Assembly (NCBI RefSeq): GCF_002940685.1
Contig: NZ_PNFP01000003.1
Coordinates: 124,001-188,000 of the forward strand
Reading direction: 5' to 3'
Source: Ensifer adhaerens
Lineage (GTDB): Bacteria > Pseudomonadota > Alphaproteobacteria > Rhizobiales > Rhizobiaceae
Length of the DNA: 64,000 nucleotides
The stretch's first letter is position 1, and each line of letters starts with the position of its first letter. This document shows positions 15,970 through 25,125 of the stretch, piece after piece. The notes below the pieces were generated by a model that saw only the letters and a list, made by a program, of their open reading frames with translations, did not search any database and was not told the DNA's origin. A program made the translations under genes and the position numbers.

Positions 15970-17109
15970 ATGTCGATCTTCGGGAAAATCGCCGCGGCGG
16001 TGATTGCAGCGTTCATGTTGGCAGCCTTGCCGGCGGATGCTGCGGAAATCGTCGACGTCACCGGCCGCCGCGTCGAAATCGCGTTGCCCGCCAAGCGCAT
16101 ACTGCTCGGCGAGGCGCGGCAGATCCATGTGGCGGCGGCGCTGAAGGGCGAACATGTCTTCGACACCATCGTCGGCTGGCGCGACGATCTCTTGAAGAAG
16201 GATCCGGACTCCTACGCGGCCTATGTCGAACGTTTCCCCGAAATCGAGAAACTGCCGCGCTTTGGCTACATCCCCTCAGGCGATTTCAGCCTTGAAGCGG
16301 CCATTGCGCTGAAGCCGGATGTGTTGACTCTGAACCTCGAAGCGCAGAAGGCGGTCGAAGAATCGGGCTTCATCGAAAAGGCAGCCGCCGCCGGCATCGC
16401 CGTCGTCTATCTCGATTTCCGCGTCGATCCGGCCGCCAACAGCGAGAAATCGGTCGCAATCCTCGGCCAGCTTTTCGGTGCCGAGGCGAAGGCACGCGAA
16501 TTCATCGACTATCGCAATGCTCAAATCGCGCTGGTGACGGACCGCCTCAAGAAGGCAGGGGAAATCGCGCGCCCGAAAGTCTTCATCGAGCGCTCTCCCG
16601 GCATCACCGGCGACGTCGTCTGCTGCCGAACCTTCGGACCGGCCAATTTCGGCGCGATGGTAGAAGAGGCCGGTGGCCACAATATCGGTTCGGACGTGAT
16701 CAAGGGCACCTTCGGCGACCTCAATCCGGAACAGCTGATCGTCAGCGATCCGGACCATGTCATTATCACCGGCAGCAACTGGTCGGCCGAATCCGATCTC
16801 AACCAGTTCGTCAGCGTCGGGCGCGGCGCCGATGCGGCCGCAGCACACGAGCGGCTGCGCGGCCTGATGCAGCGTCCGGGTTTCCCCGGCTTGAAGGCGG
16901 TGAAGGAAGGCAACGTGCACGCTGTCTGGCACCAGTTCTACGGCGCGCCCTATGAGTTCATTCCGATCCAGCAGTTTGCCAAGTGGTTCCATCCGGATCT
17001 CTTTGCCGATATCGATCCGGACAGAACCTTCCGCGAATTCCACGAAAAGTTCCTGCCGGTAACCTATCGCCCGGGCTACTTCGTTTCGCTGCCGAAAGGT
17101 GGGGAATGA
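15970..17109 (+). CDS. Iron-type ABC transporter substrate-binding protein 2
   Basis: A 379-aa paralogue of the preceding protein with the same landmarks in the same order: signal peptide about 1-25, DVTGRRVEIALP, GWRDDLLKKDPDSYAAYVERFPEI, a Cys pair C218-C219 (GDVVCCRTFGPANFG), HAVWHQFYGAPYEFIPIQQFAKW and a C-terminus ending PGYFVSLPKG. The ATG at 15970 has AAAGGAA eight bases upstream; a TTG two codons earlier is less likely. Its stop overlaps the permease start as ATGA. Tandem binding proteins for one permease suggest two related ligands or two oxidation/chelation states. Divergence is moderate, so the duplication is not recent. Confidence 0.9.
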   Translation: MSIFGKIAAAVIAAFMLAALPADAAEIVDVTGRRVEIALPAKRILLGEARQIHVAAALKGEHVFDTIVGWRDDLLKKDPDSYAAYVERFPEIEKLPRFGYIPSGDFSLEAAIALKPDVLTLNLEAQKAVEESGFIEKAAAAGIAVVYLDFRVDPAANSEKSVAILGQLFGAEAKAREFIDYRNAQIALVTDRLKKAGEIARPKVFIERSPGITGDVVCCRTFGPANFGAMVEEAGGHNIGSDVIKGTFGDLNPEQLIVSDPDHVIITGSNWSAESDLNQFVSVGRGADAAAAHERLRGLMQRPGFPGLKAVKEGNVHAVWHQFYGAPYEFIPIQQFAKWFHPDLFADIDPDRTFREFHEKFLPVTYRPGYFVSLPKGGE

Positions 17110-18176
17110 TGGTCGCCGTGGTTGAAACGATCGCCGGGCCGGAAGGGCGGGGGCGCTATCGCACCCTCGTTCTGCGCCGCCTGATCCTGATCTTCTGTCT
17201 CGGCGCCGCGCTCCTTGCATCGATCGCGGTCGACATGGCGCTCGGGCCGGCAAACTACCCGTTGTCGGACGTGCTGACGGCGCTCTTTCGTGCCGACACG
17301 GTGAGCGACCAGTTGCGTGTGGTGATCTGGGATATCCGCATGCCGATCGCGCTGATGGCGGTGACGGTCGGCGCTTCCCTGTCGGTTGCCGGCGCGCAGA
17401 TGCAGACGATCCTTGCCAATCCGCTGGCAAGCCCATTCACGCTCGGCATTTCTGCCGCCGCCAGCTTCGGTGCCGCGCTCGGTCTCGTCGCCGGCATCGC
17501 GGTCTTTCCGGTCGCAGTGCAATACATGGTGCCGATCAACGCCTTCCTGATGGCAATGGTGGCAGCACTCTTTATCCACTTCGCCTCCACCATGCGCGGC
17601 GTGACCGTCGAAACCATCGTGCTGCTCGGCATCGCACTCGTCTTCACCTTCAATGCGGCGCTGTCGCTGCTCGAATATCTCGCCTCCGAACAGGCGCTGG
17701 CCGCGGTCGTCTTCTGGACGATGGGAAGCCTCACCAAGGCGACATGGCCGAAGGTCTGGATAACCGGGGCCGTGCTTCTCTTCGCCTTGCCGCTCTTTGC
17801 AAGGCACGCCTGGGCGCTGACCGCGCTTCGGCTGGGTGACGACAAGGCGGCAAGCTTCGGCATCAATGTTCGCCGCCTGCGGCTCGAAGCGATGCTGACG
17901 GTGAGCCTGCTTGCGGCGATCCCGGTCTCCTTCGTCGGCACGATCGGCTTTGTCGGTCTGGTCGGGCCGCATATCGCCCGCATGCTGGTCGGCGAAGACC
18001 AGCGCTTTTTCCTGCCGGCCTCGGTGCTCTGCGGTGCACTGCTTTTGTCGGTCACCTCGGTCGTCAGCAAGATGCTGATCCCGGGCGCCGTGCTGCCGAT
18101 CGGCGTGATCACCGCGCTCGTCGGCGTGCCCTTCTTCTTCGTGCTGATTTTCACCAACAGGAGGCGCGCATGGTAA
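17106..18176 (+). CDS. FecCD-type ABC transporter permease
   Basis: A 356-aa permease with about nine or ten membrane segments, the size normal for FecCD/BtuC proteins. Family marks are QMQTILANPLASPFTLGISAAASFGAALG (about 98-126), the coupling region near LRLGDDKAASFGI and GFVGLVGPHIARMLVGEDQR before the last segments. Start ATG at 17106 overlaps the stop of binding protein 2, and its end overlaps the ATPase start, so translation is coupled. It would work as a homodimer to pass the ferric ligand into the cytoplasm. Confidence 0.93.
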   Translation: MMVAVVETIAGPEGRGRYRTLVLRRLILIFCLGAALLASIAVDMALGPANYPLSDVLTALFRADTVSDQLRVVIWDIRMPIALMAVTVGASLSVAGAQMQTILANPLASPFTLGISAAASFGAALGLVAGIAVFPVAVQYMVPINAFLMAMVAALFIHFASTMRGVTVETIVLLGIALVFTFNAALSLLEYLASEQALAAVVFWTMGSLTKATWPKVWITGAVLLFALPLFARHAWALTALRLGDDKAASFGINVRRLRLEAMLTVSLLAAIPVSFVGTIGFVGLVGPHIARMLVGEDQRFFLPASVLCGALLLSVTSVVSKMLIPGAVLPIGVITALVGVPFFFVLIFTNRRRAW

Positions 18177-18922
18177 GCCTGTCCCTGGAAAAGGTCGGCG
18201 CAAACTACGGCCGCCGTGTCGTGCTCGCCGACGTCGATACCGGCGTGTTGCGCGGTGGCGGCCTGACGGCCGTGATCGGCCCAAATGCGGCCGGCAAGTC
18301 GACGCTGTTCAAGCGCATCGCCGGCCTGACGTCAGGGCCTGGAACCGTACACCTGTCGGACATGGCCAAGGGACCGCAGGGCATCTGCTATATGCCGCAG
18401 GATACCGGCGCCAATGCGGTGCTTACGGTCTACGAGTCCGTGCTGCTCTCGGCCAAGCAAGGTTCGAGCTGGAAGGTGAAGGACGCCGAACTCGCCGAGA
18501 TCGACCGGGTGCTTGCCGAATTGCGGATCGCCGATCTCGCCTTTCGGGGGCTCGGCGAACTCTCAGGCGGCCAAAGGCAGCTGGTGTCGATCGCCCAGGC
18601 TCTGGTGCGAAAGCCCGAAGTGCTGCTGATGGACGAACCGACTTCGGCGCTCGATCTCTTTCGCCAGATCGAAGTACTCGGCTTCATGAAGCGTCTGTCG
18701 GCAGAGGCGGGGATGGCGGTCCTGATCGCGCTGCACGACCTCAACCATGCGCTGCGCTACTGCACCGATACGATCGTCATCAGCGGTGGCTCGGTCGTTG
18801 CCAGCGGCGCGACCAGCGATGTCATCACGGCGGACATGCTGCGCGCAGTCTACCGTGTCGAGGCCCGCGTCGAGGCCTGTTCCATGGGCCGCCCTGTCGT
18901 CATCGTCGACGGGTCTCTCTGA
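18170..18922 (+). CDS. ABC transporter ATP-binding protein, FecE/BtuD type
   Basis: A 250-aa ATPase that powers the preceding permease. Walker A GPNAAGKST (38-46), signature LSGGQRQ (131-137), Walker B VLLMDEP (151-157) with the catalytic Glu, and switch His in ALHDLNH. The A-A in the Walker A motif (GPNAAGKS rather than GPNGSGKS) is a mild variant. It is the last gene of the operon; the ROK regulator gene converges on it 64 bases away. Confidence 0.93.
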   Translation: MVSLSLEKVGANYGRRVVLADVDTGVLRGGGLTAVIGPNAAGKSTLFKRIAGLTSGPGTVHLSDMAKGPQGICYMPQDTGANAVLTVYESVLLSAKQGSSWKVKDAELAEIDRVLAELRIADLAFRGLGELSGGQRQLVSIAQALVRKPEVLLMDEPTSALDLFRQIEVLGFMKRLSAEAGMAVLIALHDLNHALRYCTDTIVISGGSVVASGATSDVITADMLRAVYRVEARVEACSMGRPVVIVDGSL

Positions 18923-18986
18923 GGGAGGAAGCCGATCCCCTTGCAGCACCGCGGGAAGGGGCACGCTCTTCCTGCTGCCGATGACG

Positions 18987-20168
18987 TCAACCCCTTGGGT
19001 CCGTTGCGCGAGGCGTAGGGGCAATATCACCCAGCGAAAACGATTGCTTCGTCAGCTTCGCAAGGCTCGGGTTCGTAACATTGAGAAGCGACAGCGCCGC
19101 CGCACCGAGAAGAGCGGACCGGCTGCCGAGCCTGGAGATTTCGATCCGCTCCTCGGCCAGTTCGGATCGAACCGACGGAAAGTCCTGTCGCGACAGTCGT
19201 CTCACGATCTCGCTCAAAAGCCATTCGGGCGCAGTGCCGCCCAGGATCACCCTTTGCGGGTCCAGGATGTTTTCGAGGCTCACGAGCGCGCGGCCGAGCG
19301 CCGCGGCTGCCGCATCGAGCCAATCGTCCGGAACCGAATTGGGCTCGATCGAGGCATCCGGGTGCTTCCTGCGCAACCCGCCGATCGACAGGTATCCGTG
19401 CAGGCACCCCCTATTGCCGCAGTGGCATTTCTCGCCATTGGGGTCGATCAGGATATGCCCGAATTCGCCTGCGTTTCCTCGAACGCCGCGGACCGCCTCG
19501 CCAGCTTCGATGATGCCGCCGCCGACGCCTTCGCCGACGAACAGGTACAGGAAGTCGCCACCCGCACGCGCGAGGCCGAACACACTTTCCGCCAGGGCTG
19601 CGGCGTTCGCGTCATTTTCGAAGACGATCTCGTCTTCGAAGTATCTCGCCAGAGCCTGCGATTGCGCTTCGAATTCCGCCGGGTTCTGCTCGTTCAGGAA
19701 CCATTTCGAGGTCGATGGGCGCGAGAACACGGCGCCAACCCCGAGACGCGACAGGCCCTTCAGTTGCTGCCTGCTCCTTGCATCGATTTCAGTGATCGCC
19801 GCCAACATCTCGGGTTCGGTGCGCGGAATCGTCTGAGACCTGCCCTCATAAATGATCTGGCCTCCAAGGTTGGCGGCCACGTGGTGCAGGATGCCCCCTT
19901 CGGCGTGAAACCCCAGCGAGTAACCGCCATCGGGATTGATCTCGATATCGATCTGGGGCTGGCCGCGAAATCCCTTTCTCCGGCCCGTCTCGCGGATCAG
20001 GTTGGTCTGCAACAGGTCATCCACGATGTTGCGGATCGCTTGTGGCGTCAGGCCGCTCAGGCGGGCAATCTCGACGCGCGACAAGCTGCCGTTCCTACGC
20101 AGGGCGTCCATAACGACGGCTCTGTTGTACTGCCGCGTCAATGCTGCCGAATTTCCAGTGCTCACCAA
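18987..20168 (-). CDS. ROK-family transcriptional regulator
   Basis: A 393-aa NagC/XylR-like repressor. Winged helix-turn-helix about 15-75 (SRVEIARLSGLTPQAIRNIVDDLL), then the sugar-kinase-like ROK fold with ENDANAAALAES, GVGGGII, GEFGH and the zinc site CHCGNRGCLHGYLS. Such proteins bind a sugar or sugar phosphate and release DNA. The start is TTG at 20168 or GTG at 20165, both with GGAGG upstream. Its target is not evident: the nearest carbohydrate gene is the mutarotase-like one at 22770, whose promoter carries an AT-rich inverted repeat. Confidence 0.92.
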   Translation of the reverse strand: MVSTGNSAALTRQYNRAVVMDALRRNGSLSRVEIARLSGLTPQAIRNIVDDLLQTNLIRETGRRKGFRGQPQIDIEINPDGGYSLGFHAEGGILHHVAANLGGQIIYEGRSQTIPRTEPEMLAAITEIDARSRQQLKGLSRLGVGAVFSRPSTSKWFLNEQNPAEFEAQSQALARYFEDEIVFENDANAAALAESVFGLARAGGDFLYLFVGEGVGGGIIEAGEAVRGVRGNAGEFGHILIDPNGEKCHCGNRGCLHGYLSIGGLRRKHPDASIEPNSVPDDWLDAAAAALGRALVSLENILDPQRVILGGTAPEWLLSEIVRRLSRQDFPSVRSELAEERIEISRLGSRSALLGAAALSLLNVTNPSLAKLTKQSFSLGDIAPTPRATDPRG

Positions 20169-20377
20169 GCCCGCAAGTCCTCCGCCGCGCGTCGAGAAAA
20201 AAATCAGCGCTTCCGGTCACCGATAGCACCGCCCGTGCCTGCCGGATAGAAGCCTCCAGCCCGCAAGGTCTGCTGCGGCGCCGGTGCACACAACAGTTCG
20301 ATCATTGCCTGCCCGGTCGCCGATTTGACCCACCTCGAAATCGGTAGTGGACCTCGATGCGAAGCGAGACCGTCCGG

Positions 20378-21619
20378 CTATGCCGCCGAGGATGCTGTTG
20401 CCGAGCGCGTGTACTCCACAAGATCCAGAGCTTCGTTTTCCAGAATCTCCTCGGGCGGGTTAATCCCCAGCGCGAGCATTCTCTTGCCGCTTACAAAAGC
20501 CTTTGGATCATTGATCGCATCGACCGCTATGAACTGCTCCTGCTGGAAGTACCAGACCGACTTTGCACCGGGACGCTGCCCGTTCCGCACCAACGTCCTG
20601 TCGTAACCGGCATTGTAACCGGCAATCTGTAACTTCAGATCGAATTGATCGGACCAGAACCAGGGTTGCGGCTGGTAGGGCGCCCGACCGCCGGTGATGG
20701 AGGTCGCCACGGTTTCGGCCTGGTCCACTGCATTTTGAACGGACTCGAGGCGCACCGACATGCCCCTGTAGGAAAACTCTGCGCAGTCGCCTGCGGCAAA
20801 GATCGAAGGGTCGGACGTGCGGCCATATTCGTCGACCGATATTCCGTTGCCGACCGCCAGTCCGCTTGCCCTTGCAAGCTGGTCATTGGGCACCACCCCA
20901 ATGCCGACGATGACGAAATCAGCCGTCACCCTGGACCCATCCGACAGCTCCGCCCCAACCACCCGTCCCTTGTCGGAAATGAGCATCCTGAGCCCGGTGT
21001 CTTCCCGAAGCTCGACGCCGTTTGCGAGATGCACCGCACGCACGATATCCGAGGTGTCGCTCGCCGCGACACGCTGCAGAATTCGTGTGCCCAGTTCGAG
21101 GAGGAGAACCTTCAGGCCCAGGCTACGGGCCACGGCGGCGGCCTCCAGGCCAATGTAGCCGCCGCCGACGATCAACACGCGGCGTCCCGGGTGCATGACC
21201 CTCCGGAGCAGGTCGCAATCGCGCTTGTCCCTGACGACGTAGACGCCATCCAGATCGCCGCCGATGGCGGACGGCAGCCGTCGGGGAGAGGCGCCGGTTG
21301 TCAGCACCAGATCGCCGAAGGCCAGCTTGTCGCCTTTTCGCATAACGACATGCTTTGTCTGCCGGTCGATCTCCTCGACCGGGTTGGAAAGGCGAAGATC
21401 GATGCCTTTCTCTCGGAACCAGTCTTCGGGCCGAAACAACAGCGATCCGAATTCCACCGCGCCGGTCAGGTACGTCTTGGACAAGGGTGGCCGCTGATAT
21501 GGCGGAAGGCCTTCGTCGCCGATCATGGTGATCGGGCGCTGATCGCCGAGTGCTCTCAGTTTCGCAGCGACGGCGAAACCCGACTGTCCTGCACCGACAA
21601 TTACCAATCTGTTTTCCAC
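20378..21619 (-). CDS. FAD-dependent ferredoxin reductase
   Basis: A 413-aa flavoprotein of the putidaredoxin/rhodocoxin-reductase class. FAD-binding GxGxxG at 8-13 (GAGQSG), NAD(P)H-binding GGGYIGLEAA at about 151-160, and VIVGIGVVPN followed by the second FAD motif FAAGDCAEF. The family moves electrons from NAD(P)H to a 2Fe-2S ferredoxin, which usually feeds a cytochrome P450 or Rieske oxygenase. The matching ferredoxin gene is immediately upstream (62 bases), with a PPOX flavoprotein before that. No oxygenase is in the cluster, so the final electron acceptor is elsewhere or is the flavoprotein. Confidence 0.93.
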   Translation of the reverse strand: MENRLVIVGAGQSGFAVAAKLRALGDQRPITMIGDEGLPPYQRPPLSKTYLTGAVEFGSLLFRPEDWFREKGIDLRLSNPVEEIDRQTKHVVMRKGDKLAFGDLVLTTGASPRRLPSAIGGDLDGVYVVRDKRDCDLLRRVMHPGRRVLIVGGGYIGLEAAAVARSLGLKVLLLELGTRILQRVAASDTSDIVRAVHLANGVELREDTGLRMLISDKGRVVGAELSDGSRVTADFVIVGIGVVPNDQLARASGLAVGNGISVDEYGRTSDPSIFAAGDCAEFSYRGMSVRLESVQNAVDQAETVATSITGGRAPYQPQPWFWSDQFDLKLQIAGYNAGYDRTLVRNGQRPGAKSVWYFQQEQFIAVDAINDPKAFVSGKRMLALGINPPEEILENEALDLVEYTRSATASSAA

Positions 21620-21681
21620 CGGATGCCTCCCGAGCTTTAGGTGAATGGGTCAAGGGCGCCCCAACCGGCGCCGGAGCGCGC

Positions 21682-22002
21682 CTAGCGCGCCAAATCGGGC
21701 ATCTGCACGCGCAGCCCGTGCAGTTCCGAGCTGATCTTGATCTGGCAAGCCAGGCGGCTTTCCGAGCGCAAGCCGTCCGACAGCGAGAGCATGTCCGCTT
21801 CGTCGTCCGCGATCGGAGGAAGCCGATCGAGCCAGGCCTGTTCAACGTAGACGTGGCAGGTTCCGCATCCACAGGTGCCGCCGCACTCCCCGAGCATGCC
21901 GGCAACATCGGCACGCTGGCCAATGTGCATCAGGTTGCCGGAAACCGGGGCGGTCACGGTAATTTCCTGGCCCCCGGCCTCGATAAAGGTGATCTCAATC
22001 AT
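21682..22002 (-). CDS. 2Fe-2S ferredoxin, adrenodoxin/putidaredoxin type
   Basis: A 106-aa ferredoxin. Cluster ligands are C40, C46, C49 and C86 (pattern C-x5-C-x2-C...C in ECGGTCGCGTCH and LACQI), exactly the vertebrate-type 2Fe-2S arrangement. The ATG at 22002 fits the family start MIEITFIEAG; an upstream in-frame ATG adds six residues and is unlikely. It lies 14 bases after the PPOX gene and before the reductase gene, so the three are one operon. Confidence 0.94.
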   Translation of the reverse strand: MIEITFIEAGGQEITVTAPVSGNLMHIGQRADVAGMLGECGGTCGCGTCHVYVEQAWLDRLPPIADDEADMLSLSDGLRSESRLACQIKISSELHGLRVQMPDLAR

Positions 22003-22016
22003 GGGCTTTCCTCTCC

Positions 22017-22619
22017 TCAATAGAGCGTCTTCTGGTCGCCCACGCGGATCTTTTCGATCATTTCATCCTTGTTCAGACCGGCAATTTGATCTGCGAGGAT
22101 CGCTCCGAGTGGGGGGAAATCTTCTCTGGTGGCGAATGTCGCGGGGTTCCAGATTTTTGAGCGGATGACCGCCTTCGAGCAGTGGAAGAACACCTCTTTC
22201 ACATGGAGGCGGATCGCGACCTGCGGTCTCCTGCCCTGGATTGCCAAGTCCTCCAGCTCGTCCCCGACAACCAGGTCGGCCTCTCCGTTCACACGCAGGA
22301 TTTCTCCGAGGCCGGGCGTGAGGAAGAGGCAGCCGACCACAGGGTTGTTCAGAATGTTCTCCATCGTGTCGAGCCGGTTGTTTCCCGGCCGGTCCGGAAT
22401 GAGCAGGGTGGTGGGGTCGACAACTTTGACGAAGCCTTTGGGATCGCCGCGTGGAGACACGTCGGCGCCATGCGTCCCTTGCGTCCCGATCAGGACGAAC
22501 GGCGACAGCGAAATGAACTGAAGGCAGTGTTTGTCGAGCCACGTCAGTTGCTTGTTGACCACCAGAGCTTCCGGTTCGGGAAACAGCGCACGCAATTCCG
22601 TCCGATCGATTGATCGCAT
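22017..22619 (-). CDS. PPOX-class flavoprotein (pyridoxamine 5'-phosphate oxidase-like, MSMEG_1061 type)
   Basis: A 200-aa FMN-binding split-barrel protein. ALVVNKQLTWLDKHCLQFISLSPFVLIGTQG, GDPKGFVKVVDPTTLLIPDRPGNNRLDTMENILNNPVVGCLFLTPG and the FMN-phosphate region fit the MSMEG_1061-like family of PPOX proteins. These reduce or bind varied substrates with flavin; the reaction here is unknown. It is first in an operon with a ferredoxin and its reductase, an unusual pairing that suggests the flavin could be reduced through the ferredoxin. Start ATG at 22619. Divergent from the mutarotase-like gene. Confidence 0.85.
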   Translation of the reverse strand: MRSIDRTELRALFPEPEALVVNKQLTWLDKHCLQFISLSPFVLIGTQGTHGADVSPRGDPKGFVKVVDPTTLLIPDRPGNNRLDTMENILNNPVVGCLFLTPGLGEILRVNGEADLVVGDELEDLAIQGRRPQVAIRLHVKEVFFHCSKAVIRSKIWNPATFATREDFPPLGAILADQIAGLNKDEMIEKIRVGDQKTLY

Positions 22620-22678
22620 CGCAGCCTCACTCTTTGAGATTTAACCGCGCCAACGATAGCCGAAAGCGAATGCGTGTC

Positions 22679-22704
22679 AATAAAACAAATCCATTGTTTT
22701 TATT
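22679..22704. repeat. AT-rich inverted repeat, candidate operator
   Basis: AATAAAACAA (22679-22688) and TTGTTTTTATT (22694-22704) form an inverted repeat with one extra T, in the divergent promoter between the PPOX operon and the mutarotase-like gene. ROK and similar repressors favour such AT-rich palindromes, but the binder is unknown. Confidence 0.5.
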
Positions 22705-22769
22705 TATTGTGCAAATCGAGCCCGCGACCTATAGGTATGGGTAGCTCATCGGCAAAAAGGCAGGAAAAC

Positions 22770-23885
22770 ATGTTCACAGTGGCTTGCTCGGACATGAAGG
22801 TCGTGGTGAACCCGCAGGGCGGGCACCTGGAAGACGTCAGCATTGGCAGCGCGAACGGCACCACCATCAGGCCGCTGCACCGCGCGCATTGGCGCACGGG
22901 AGAAAACAACGGCGGCGTTCCCGAGGCCTTCGATGGGACGGTGGCGCCAACGCTTCAGAGCCTTGCGGGCGACTTCTTTTGCGCACCGTTCGGCAAGGAC
23001 GATATTTCCGGCACGCCGGAACATGGGCTTCCGGCAAACGGGACCTGGCTTTATGAGCAGGGGGTCAACCATCAGGACGGCGGCGTGACCGCCATTTTCC
23101 GGCTGAGCGAAACGATACTCGGTGCAAAGCTGTTCAAGCAGATCACACTTCGGCCAGGTCATCCGGTCGTTTATCAACGCCACAAGTTCGTCGGGGGATG
23201 TGGGGATCTCTCGATCGCGCACCACCCGATGCTTCGCATCTCGCAGGGCGCCAAGCTGAGTTTTTCGAAGAAGGCCTTCGGCGCCACGCCAGACAGTGCC
23301 GTCGAGACTGACCCATCACGCGGTTTCTCTGCTCTGAAGTATCCGCAGGAATTCGATAGCCTCTCACGCGTCCGGTTGCGCGAGGGAGGGGAGGTGGATC
23401 TGACTGTTCAACCCGGTCCGTCGGATGCGGAGGATTTTCTTGTTCTCGCCGAAGACAAGAACTCGACGTTGGGTTGGACCGCGGCTGTGCTTCCGGCGGC
23501 AGGATATGTCTATTTCGCCGTGCGCGACCCCGGTGTGCTCCCCTTCACCATGGTATGGATGAGCAATGGCGGGCGGCGCTATCCGCCTTTTTCCGGAAGG
23601 CACAGGGGCGTCATCGGGCTTGAGGAGGGATGCACCTTCTTCGGTGCCGGCAGTGCGGTTTCCGCCGGCAGAAACTGGCTCAACGATCGCGGATACAAGA
23701 CCGCTGTGAGCTTGAACCCGGATGGTCAAACCATCGTCGATTTCGCGTTCGGGGCGATACCATTGCCTGCTGGCTGGACCGAAGTGACGGACATATCCGC
23801 CGCGGAGGAACAACTGGTGCTGACGGCGTCACAGGGAGAGCAGGCGCGCGTTCCGTTCAACCGAGATTGGCTGTCGACCCTGTGA
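22770..23885 (+). CDS. Galactose-mutarotase-like (aldose 1-epimerase fold) protein
   Basis: A 371-aa protein, mostly beta, with features of the carbohydrate-binding supersandwich of aldose epimerases: MKVVVNPQGGHLEDVSI near the N-terminus, GDFFCAPFGKDDISGTPEHGLPANGTW with a conserved His, and a C-terminal substrate-pocket region. Similar proteins interconvert anomers or only bind sugars. The ATG at 22770 with AGGAAAA upstream is preferred to the earlier frame start. It converges on the LacI-type regulator of the uronate cluster and may take part in that pathway, but the location is the only evidence. The specific sugar is unknown. Confidence 0.72.
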   Translation: MFTVACSDMKVVVNPQGGHLEDVSIGSANGTTIRPLHRAHWRTGENNGGVPEAFDGTVAPTLQSLAGDFFCAPFGKDDISGTPEHGLPANGTWLYEQGVNHQDGGVTAIFRLSETILGAKLFKQITLRPGHPVVYQRHKFVGGCGDLSIAHHPMLRISQGAKLSFSKKAFGATPDSAVETDPSRGFSALKYPQEFDSLSRVRLREGGEVDLTVQPGPSDAEDFLVLAEDKNSTLGWTAAVLPAAGYVYFAVRDPGVLPFTMVWMSNGGRRYPPFSGRHRGVIGLEEGCTFFGAGSAVSAGRNWLNDRGYKTAVSLNPDGQTIVDFAFGAIPLPAGWTEVTDISAAEEQLVLTASQGEQARVPFNRDWLSTL

Positions 23886-23992
23886 AGATCGCGATTGCGG
23901 CGACCTTTTGACCGGTCAAGCCGCGCGCTGCCTGTGGCCGCGCGCGGCCAGCGGGAAGAACGCATCTTCGGGCCATGCGGCCGAACCACGCC

Positions 23993-25057
23993 TTACGCTC
24001 TCGTGGCGAGAGGGCCGCTCCTTGGGGCTGCGAGGGTGGCGCGTTCCACCAGGCGGACGCCGAGGTTGACCCGGCGCACGTTGATTTCGGGATCGTTGAT
24101 CCGGTCGAGCAGAAGCTGGATGCCGGCGCGACCAAGCTCGCCCCGGTCGATCCGCATCGTGGTCAGCGGTGGGCGGCTGTGCCGGGCAATGGCGATATCA
24201 TCGACACCGATGATGGAAAAGTCGTCCGGAACCGAATGGTTGCCGGCCTCGAGAGCCTGCATGACATTGATCGCAATCAGATCGGTGCTGCAGAAGAATG
24301 CGGTCGTGTCGGCGAAGCGTCCCTGCTGCAGCGCCTGCCGTATCGCCGGCGTGGTGTCGGGCTCCTGCAGGCCCAGGCGGCCGAGATCGAAGACGTGCTT
24401 GTCTTCATCGAAGGCGATCCCGGTCTCCTCCAACGCGATCCGAAAACCTTCGAGACGCCGGCGCAGCGAGAGGCGATGGGGGATCGTCACGTGCACGATC
24501 TTGCGGTGACCGGCCGCAAGCAGCCTTTGCGCTGCGAGCCAGCCGGCGGACCAGTTGTCCGGCAACACGCAGGAGAGCCGCATCGTGCGGTCCATGCCGT
24601 TGATGATGACGGCCGGGATGCCGCTGTCGACGATCCTGTCGATCATGACCGGATGGTCCATGCCAAGCAGGACGAGCGCACCCGGCCGGATGTCGCGGAG
24701 AATATCGGTGATTTCGCCGATCGCAATCTCGGCGTCGAGGGAGACGAGCCTGACATCGATGCGAAGTGAGCTTGTATTGGCCTCCGAGAGGACGCCTTGA
24801 ATGACGTCCTCGTAGAAGGCCGAACTTGCATAGAACTGCGCGGGCATCACGAGCACCGTGCTCTCGACGCCCGCGCGGATCAGCGAGCGTGCTGCCCGAA
24901 CCTGGTAGCCCAGCCGCTCCGCATGGTCGAGAATCTTGCGCCGGCTTTCGTCGCCGACGCCGCCGCGATTGTTGAGCACCTTCGATACGGACGCGACCGA
25001 AACGCCCGCGGCGTCGGCGATGTCCTTGAGTGTCGGGGCGTTCGATTCGTCATCCAT
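23993..25057 (-). CDS. LacI-family transcriptional regulator
   Basis: A 354-aa LacI/GalR repressor. Helix-turn-helix about 8-32 (PTLKDIADAAGVSVASVSKVLNNR), hinge near YQVRAARSLI and periplasmic-binding-protein-like core with GVDDIAIARHSRPPLTTMR near the end. The ATG at 25057 is the normal distance from the helix-turn-helix; an upstream GTG at 25126 overlaps the GH88 stop. It follows the GH88 gene in the same direction and faces the sugar importer across the shared region, so it probably controls both through operators such as the one at 26364-26380. The inducer is likely an unsaturated uronate or its breakdown product. Confidence 0.92.
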   Translation of the reverse strand: MDDESNAPTLKDIADAAGVSVASVSKVLNNRGGVGDESRRKILDHAERLGYQVRAARSLIRAGVESTVLVMPAQFYASSAFYEDVIQGVLSEANTSSLRIDVRLVSLDAEIAIGEITDILRDIRPGALVLLGMDHPVMIDRIVDSGIPAVIINGMDRTMRLSCVLPDNWSAGWLAAQRLLAAGHRKIVHVTIPHRLSLRRRLEGFRIALEETGIAFDEDKHVFDLGRLGLQEPDTTPAIRQALQQGRFADTTAFFCSTDLIAINVMQALEAGNHSVPDDFSIIGVDDIAIARHSRPPLTTMRIDRGELGRAGIQLLLDRINDPEINVRRVNLGVRLVERATLAAPRSGPLATRA

Positions 25058-25125
25058 ATCGACGAAGGTTCCTATCTGGCCGGAGCGGGCGAGATTGATC
25101 GCGGCTGCATTGTCATGATCGTCCA

